From: Abditibacteriales bacterium
GTDB taxonomy: Bacteria; Armatimonadota; Abditibacteriia; Abditibacteriales; JANWYM01
Length of the DNA: 7,330 bases
Direction of reading: 5' to 3'
Assembly: GCA_025055355.1 (NCBI GenBank)
Contig: JANWYM010000199.1
Coordinates: forward strand, 1 to 7,330
The notes beneath the pieces are model-generated. The model saw only the letters and a list, made by a program, of their open reading frames with translations. It was not told where the DNA came from and did no database searches. Numbering within the stretch: the stretch's first letter is position 1; every line of letters starts with the position of its first letter. Positions 5,228 to 7,330 of this stretch are shown in pieces. The position numbers and the translations under genes are program-made.

Positions 5228-6549
5228 CAAGGGCTGAACTCGAAAGCCCCGATGTCCAATTGCGCCGCGACGATGCGGGGCGTCGCCCCTGCGCGGCGGC
5301 GCTGCGGCTGGTGCGTGGGGACGATGGACACCAGCCTTCCTTCGCGGTCCCGATAGCGCGGAGACCCTACGCCCGCGTCTTTGCAGGGAGAGTCCGCCCG
5401 CAGCCGAAAGTCCCCTGCCTCCGGGTTCACGAACCCCGGCGCGTCACCGACGATGCTGTCCACACATCCCGGCGGCGGCTCCAAGCCTTTGAGAAAGAAG
5501 TTGTTCGCCCCCTCGATACGTCCGCTGCCGTTCCAGTCAAACAGACGCCGCCCCGGTCCGCAGAAGATGTTGTTGAACAGCATCAGGTCCGTCGTTGCTG
5601 AAGAGTGACTGAAGAGGAACAGGTCGTTGGGCTGGGTGGAAACGAAGGTGTTGTTAATCAGGGTCAACGTCCCCCGCGCCACGCCGGTTCCGTCCCCCAC
5701 TCCCAGCAGGCGGCGTTGCCCTCCAGGGGCGGCGCGCTTGACGATGACGTTGCCCATCCAGAGCGTGTTGTGTTCGTTGCCCGAAGCGACCTCTACGCTG
5801 TAACCGCCGTCTTCCTCAATCCAGTTGTAAGCCAGCACGGCGTGCGCGCAGCGGCTCTTGAAGTTCTGCCCCTCGATGCTGTGGTGGATGTAGCAATAGC
5901 GCACAATGAGACTCTGCGAGTTGACGTAGTGGTTGTGCGTCGCGTTGCCCGCCGCGCCGGGCGGCTTACCGTTGTAAGCGGTCTCGCAGCCCTCCAAAAT
6001 CGTGTTGACCGCCTCATGCGTGCTGAACCAGCCGTTATCGTTGTGATGGGAATAGCAGTTGCGGAAAGTGATGTTCGACCCCTGAATGTAAGCGGCGGCG
6101 GCGTTGTTGCTGAAGGCTGCCCCCGGTCGGCCTGAGCCGCGCGCGTGGCGGAGTTCCAGATTCTCCACCGCCCAATCGTGGGTCTCAGGCCAGAAGTAGA
6201 GCAGTCCGCGCTGCACGTTCACCTTGCTTCCGTCGAGGACCGGACGCTGTCCGTCCTTTATCACCCCCCGTAGAGTGATGGGGCGCTCCGGCGTGCCGCT
6301 GCGCCGCACGGAGAGGCGGGGCACGTCCAGGAGATACACCCCCGGCTGGAGCAATATGACGTCACCGGGGTTCGCCCGATGTTCCAGAAGGTCTTTGAGG
6401 GTGGCGAGATCGGAGACGGTGCGCGTCTCCCCCTGTGCCGTGCCCGCCAGCGTCACGCCCGCGATGCTTGCCGCTGTGTATTGAAGGAACTCCCGCCGAC
6501 TGAGAACTCTCCCCTCGCTCGGTCCAAGTTTTCGGCGCTGTCTGCGCAT
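5227..6549 (-). CDS. Tat-exported right-handed beta-helix protein, probable polysaccharide lyase-like enzyme
   Basis: This 440-residue protein starts with a twin-arginine signal: SRREFL (17-22), then a hydrophobic stretch to about 38 (TAASIAGVTLAG). Residues 41-395 form a right-handed parallel beta-helix, shown by regularly spaced rungs such as NLELRHARG, NITFRNCYSHHND, SLIVRYCYIHHS, HAVLAYNWIEE, TLTLINNTFVS and DLMLFNNIFCG. FRLRADSPCKDAGVG (381-395) and the terminal LDIGAFEF (431-438) are usual closing motifs of such proteins. The fold and the PL11 neighbour suggest action on pectin or a related polysaccharide, but no catalytic residues can be assigned. ATG at 6549 was chosen because residues farther upstream in the open frame (FAALAMTGIF) are a translated palindromic repeat and the Tat signal would otherwise be internal. 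It is translationally coupled to the next gene. Confidence 0.85.
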   Translation of the reverse strand: MRRQRRKLGPSEGRVLSRREFLQYTAASIAGVTLAGTAQGETRTVSDLATLKDLLEHRANPGDVILLQPGVYLLDVPRLSVRRSGTPERPITLRGVIKDGQRPVLDGSKVNVQRGLLYFWPETHDWAVENLELRHARGSGRPGAAFSNNAAAAYIQGSNITFRNCYSHHNDNGWFSTHEAVNTILEGCETAYNGKPPGAAGNATHNHYVNSQSLIVRYCYIHHSIEGQNFKSRCAHAVLAYNWIEEDGGYSVEVASGNEHNTLWMGNVIVKRAAPGGQRRLLGVGDGTGVARGTLTLINNTFVSTQPNDLFLFSHSSATTDLMLFNNIFCGPGRRLFDWNGSGRIEGANNFFLKGLEPPPGCVDSIVGDAPGFVNPEAGDFRLRADSPCKDAGVGSPRYRDREGRLVSIVPTHQPQRRRAGATPRIVAAQLDIGAFEFSP

Positions 6550-6564
6550 CACTCGCTCTCTTTG

Positions 6565-6612
6565 TCCTCCTCCGAAAATGCCTGTCATTGCGAGCGCAGC
6601 GAAGCCGTCCCC
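6565..6612. repeat. half palindromic repeat (copy C) with Shine-Dalgarno edge
   Basis: CGAAAATGCCTGTCATTG (6573-6590) continues into GCGAGCGCAGCGAAGCCGTC up to 6612. This is the left arm of the repeat family, and no matching right arm follows. The same 18 bases occur inverted at 7079-7096. The edge 6565-6573 reads GGAGGAGGA on the minus strand and is the only strong RBS for the Tat protein gene, 15 bases from its ATG (12 from an adjacent in-frame GTG). Confidence 0.75.
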
Positions 6613-6617
6613 GCCGG

Positions 6618-6791
6618 GAACGTGCCGGCTGGTCGCTGGTCTTTGCCCGATGTTGGCAGCACGATGTCGCGGTCGCCCTTGCCGCGCAGGTTGCACACAA
6701 CAAGGTGCTGTCAACGCGCTGCTCCTTCGGGCGGGCAGGGACGCCCGCCCCTACGTTCTTTCCCGTCGCCGTTCACGTTCGCCGTCACGAT
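6618..6791 (-). pseudogene. relic of an FG-GAP/beta-propeller-type gene
   Basis: One minus-strand frame reads IVTANVNGDGKE (6756-6791), then residues from a hairpin repeat (6729-6750), then TGA (6711-6713), then QHLVVCNLRGKGDRDIVLPT (6651-6710) and further residues up to the half repeat at 6612. NVNGDGKE and GKGDRDIVL have the look of calcium-binding FG-GAP repeats (compare DVDGDGKDELV in the neighbouring PL11 enzyme). No start or end is visible. A hairpin repeat and a stop interrupt it, so it is probably a decayed fragment of a secreted propeller protein. Chance similarity cannot be excluded. Confidence 0.4.
6729..6750. repeat. GC-rich hairpin repeat
   Basis: GGGCGGGC (6729-6736) and GCCCGCCC (6743-6750) are exact reverse complements around AGGGAC, followed by CTAC. 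The architecture (inverted arms, then a C-run and TAC) parallels the element in the PL11 gene at 4824-4849, though bases differ in about ten of 26 positions. It interrupts the propeller relic. Confidence 0.6.
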
Positions 6792-6837
6792 CCCCCCTTG
6801 GGGAGGTTAGCCCCCTCGCTGATGCGGCGTAAATTCT

Positions 6838-6883
6838 CACCTGCGCGGTATCATCTGGTATGAGCCAGATTATACCGCAGGTG
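6838..6883. repeat. imperfect inverted repeat overlapping the promoter palindrome
   Basis: CACCTGCGCGGTATCATCTG (6838-6857) pairs with the reverse complement of 6866-6883 around the loop region 6859-6864. There is one mismatch and a two-base bulge. Together with the palindrome at 6869-6892 it yields three GCGGTAT half-sites (6844-6850 plus, 6872-6878 minus, 6883-6889 plus). Confidence 0.6.
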
Positions 6884-6897
6884 CGGTATAATGCCAA
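6869..6897 (-). promoter_or_regulatory. promoter covered by a perfect palindrome, candidate operator
   Basis: On the minus strand the -35 box TTGGCA (6892-6897) and the perfect -10 box TATAAT (6869-6874) are 17 bases apart. The interval 6869-6892 is a perfect palindrome: arm ATTATACCGCA (6869-6879), centre GG, arm TGCGGTATAAT (6882-6892). It therefore also presents a TATAAT on the plus strand at 6887-6892, though without a good -35. The minus-strand transcript would start near 6862 and read toward the Tat protein, PL11 and permease genes with a leader of about 310 bases. Overlap of a dyad with -10 and spacer is the usual geometry of a repressor site. The regulator is unknown. Confidence 0.6.
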
Positions 6898-6898
6898 G

Positions 6899-6985
6899 TT
6901 AGTCCTCCATTGGAATGGGTTTTGGGGGATAGACTCTTAGACATACGTCGAAGGTGGCAGTCTTACCCTTGCCATTATCTTGCTT
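6899..6985 (-). other. possible gene 3' remnant adjoining repeat D
   Basis: A minus-strand frame from the repeat edge reads DNGKGKTATFDVCL, then RVYPPKPIPMED, and stops at 6899-6901. Upstream it runs into translated repeat sequence. It may be the tail of a gene cut by the repeat, or chance. I do not recognise it. Confidence 0.15.
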
Positions 6986-7106
6986 GTCATTACGAGCGGA
7001 GCGAAGCCATCCCCTGCGGAGGAGACGGCGGCGGAGGGGATTGCTTCGCTTCGTTCCCCGCAACCACTGCGCTCCTCCCAATGACAGGCATTTTCGAAGG
7101 AGGGGG
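6986..7106. repeat. complete dispersed palindromic repeat (copy D) with Shine-Dalgarno edge
   Basis: The left arm 6986-7014 starts GTCATTACGAGCGGAGCGAA. The right arm 7036-7085 starts GGGGATTGCTTCGCTTCG and ends CCCAATGAC. The right arm is longer because of extra bases (about 7055-7078) compared with copy B. The edge beyond it (CAATGACAGGCATTTTCG, 7079-7096) is an inverted 18-base match to copy C and is followed by AAGGAGGGGG (7097-7106) on the plus strand. Confidence 0.85.
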
Positions 7107-7188
7107 TGAAACGCCAAAGTTATGAAACCCAAGCCCTGACTTAAGTGTAAACGACCGGCGATGATACCAATATGCCATTACCTAACAG

Positions 7189-7196
7189 AAGGAGGT
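7189..7196 (+). promoter_or_regulatory. Shine-Dalgarno of the gene at 7205
   Basis: AAGGAGGT lies eight bases before the ATG at 7205-7207, a near-ideal match and spacing. No convincing -35/-10 pair was found between the repeat at 7106 and this site. Confidence 0.85.
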
Positions 7197-7204
7197 CAAC
7201 AAAC

Positions 7205-7330
7205 ATGGGAGTGAGAACTTCGCTGATAGTCATTGTGCTTGCGGGGATTTGCGCGGTGCTCGCCGTTAGCCAAGGGCCTGCGCAACAACCTGAATGGGAC
7301 CAGAAGAAGGCGATCCAGAAGGTCAAGGAG
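7205..7330 (+). CDS. exported protein of unknown function, 5' part only
   Basis: Only the first 42 codons lie in the window. They begin MGVRTSLIVIVLAGICAVLA, a short basic start and a hydrophobic core typical of a Sec signal peptide, with cleavage likely near VSQGPA before QQPEWDQKKAIQKVKE. The cysteine at 16 is not in a lipobox (AGIC lacks the small residue at -1), so a lipoprotein is unlikely. The mature part begins polar and rich in Lys and Gln. Start choice rests on the ideal Shine-Dalgarno. The gene is divergent from the carbohydrate operon, across a repeat-rich intergenic region. Function cannot be assigned. Confidence 0.8.
   Translation, partial: MGVRTSLIVIVLAGICAVLAVSQGPAQQPEWDQKKAIQKVKE

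Noticed and set aside
5213..5230. TTG start of the PL11 gene at 5230
   Set aside because: It would place the Shine-Dalgarno AAGGAGGGG inside the coding region and has no RBS of its own. ATG at 5212 is preferred.
5605..6135. 176-codon plus-strand open frame
   Set aside because: Antisense shadow of the beta-helix gene.
6550..6714. N-terminal extension of the Tat protein by 55 codons from a TTG at 6714
   Set aside because: The extension translates a palindromic repeat (GFAALAMTGIF) and would bury the twin-arginine signal. ATG at 6549 has a GGAGG upstream.
7106..7143. Micro-ORF started by the repeat D edge (GTG at 7106)
   Set aside because: Only 12 codons, with no sign of conservation. The real gene downstream has its own ideal RBS.
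7205..7255. Lipoprotein signal in the 7205 gene
   Set aside because: The cysteine follows AGI, which does not fit the lipobox rule of a small residue directly before it.
1..7330. CRISPR array, tRNA, rRNA or insertion sequence with transposase
   Set aside because: Repeats are scattered and palindromic without regular spacers. No cloverleaf, rRNA motif or transposase frame was seen.

Overview
The window comes from a GC-rich bacterial chromosome with many short dispersed repeats. The repeat style (palindromes with arms like CATTGCGAGCGGAGCGAAGC, short GC-rich hairpins), the exported pectin-type enzymes and the strong Shine-Dalgarno sites recall free-living, often thermophilic lineages such as Armatimonadota. 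That placement is a low-confidence inference, because no phylogenetic marker is present.

Layout. Positions 1-625 hold no large gene. They carry a truncated dispersed repeat, a minus-strand mini-ORF (45-182) directly behind a good sigma70-type promoter (193-221), weak minus-strand ORF scraps, a perfect 12-bp-stem hairpin (441-467) and a nested palindrome (482-582). Four large genes follow, all on the minus strand and so transcribed from right to left. In transcription order they are a Tat-exported right-handed beta-helix protein (5227-6549), a rhamnogalacturonan lyase of family PL11 (3416-5212), an APC-family amino-acid permease (1993-3333, ending in a likely terminator) and an exported SAM-dependent methyltransferase with a duplicated C-terminal domain (626-1753). 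The first two genes are 13 bp apart, with the Shine-Dalgarno of the second overlapping the end of the first, so they are almost certainly co-transcribed. Together they suggest attack on the rhamnogalacturonan/pectin fraction of plant cell walls outside the cytoplasm. The permease follows after 82 bp and may be read from the same transcript. The methyltransferase is separated from it by a terminator-like hairpin and repeats.

Positions 6550-7204 are a repeat-rich intergenic region. It holds a half palindromic repeat, a degenerate FG-GAP-like gene relic broken by a hairpin repeat, a perfect palindrome (11-bp arms) that coincides with a minus-strand promoter, and a complete palindromic repeat. 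A plus-strand gene for an exported protein starts at 7205 and runs off the window.

The most interesting signals are regulatory or repetitive. They are (1) a palindrome exactly covering the -10 box and spacer of a promoter facing the carbohydrate operon, (2) palindromic repeats whose outer edge carries a Shine-Dalgarno sequence placed in front of two of the genes, (3) short palindromic elements inserted in frame in the PL11 gene, and (4) a repeated RBS-ATG module encoding MSQLRHHA.
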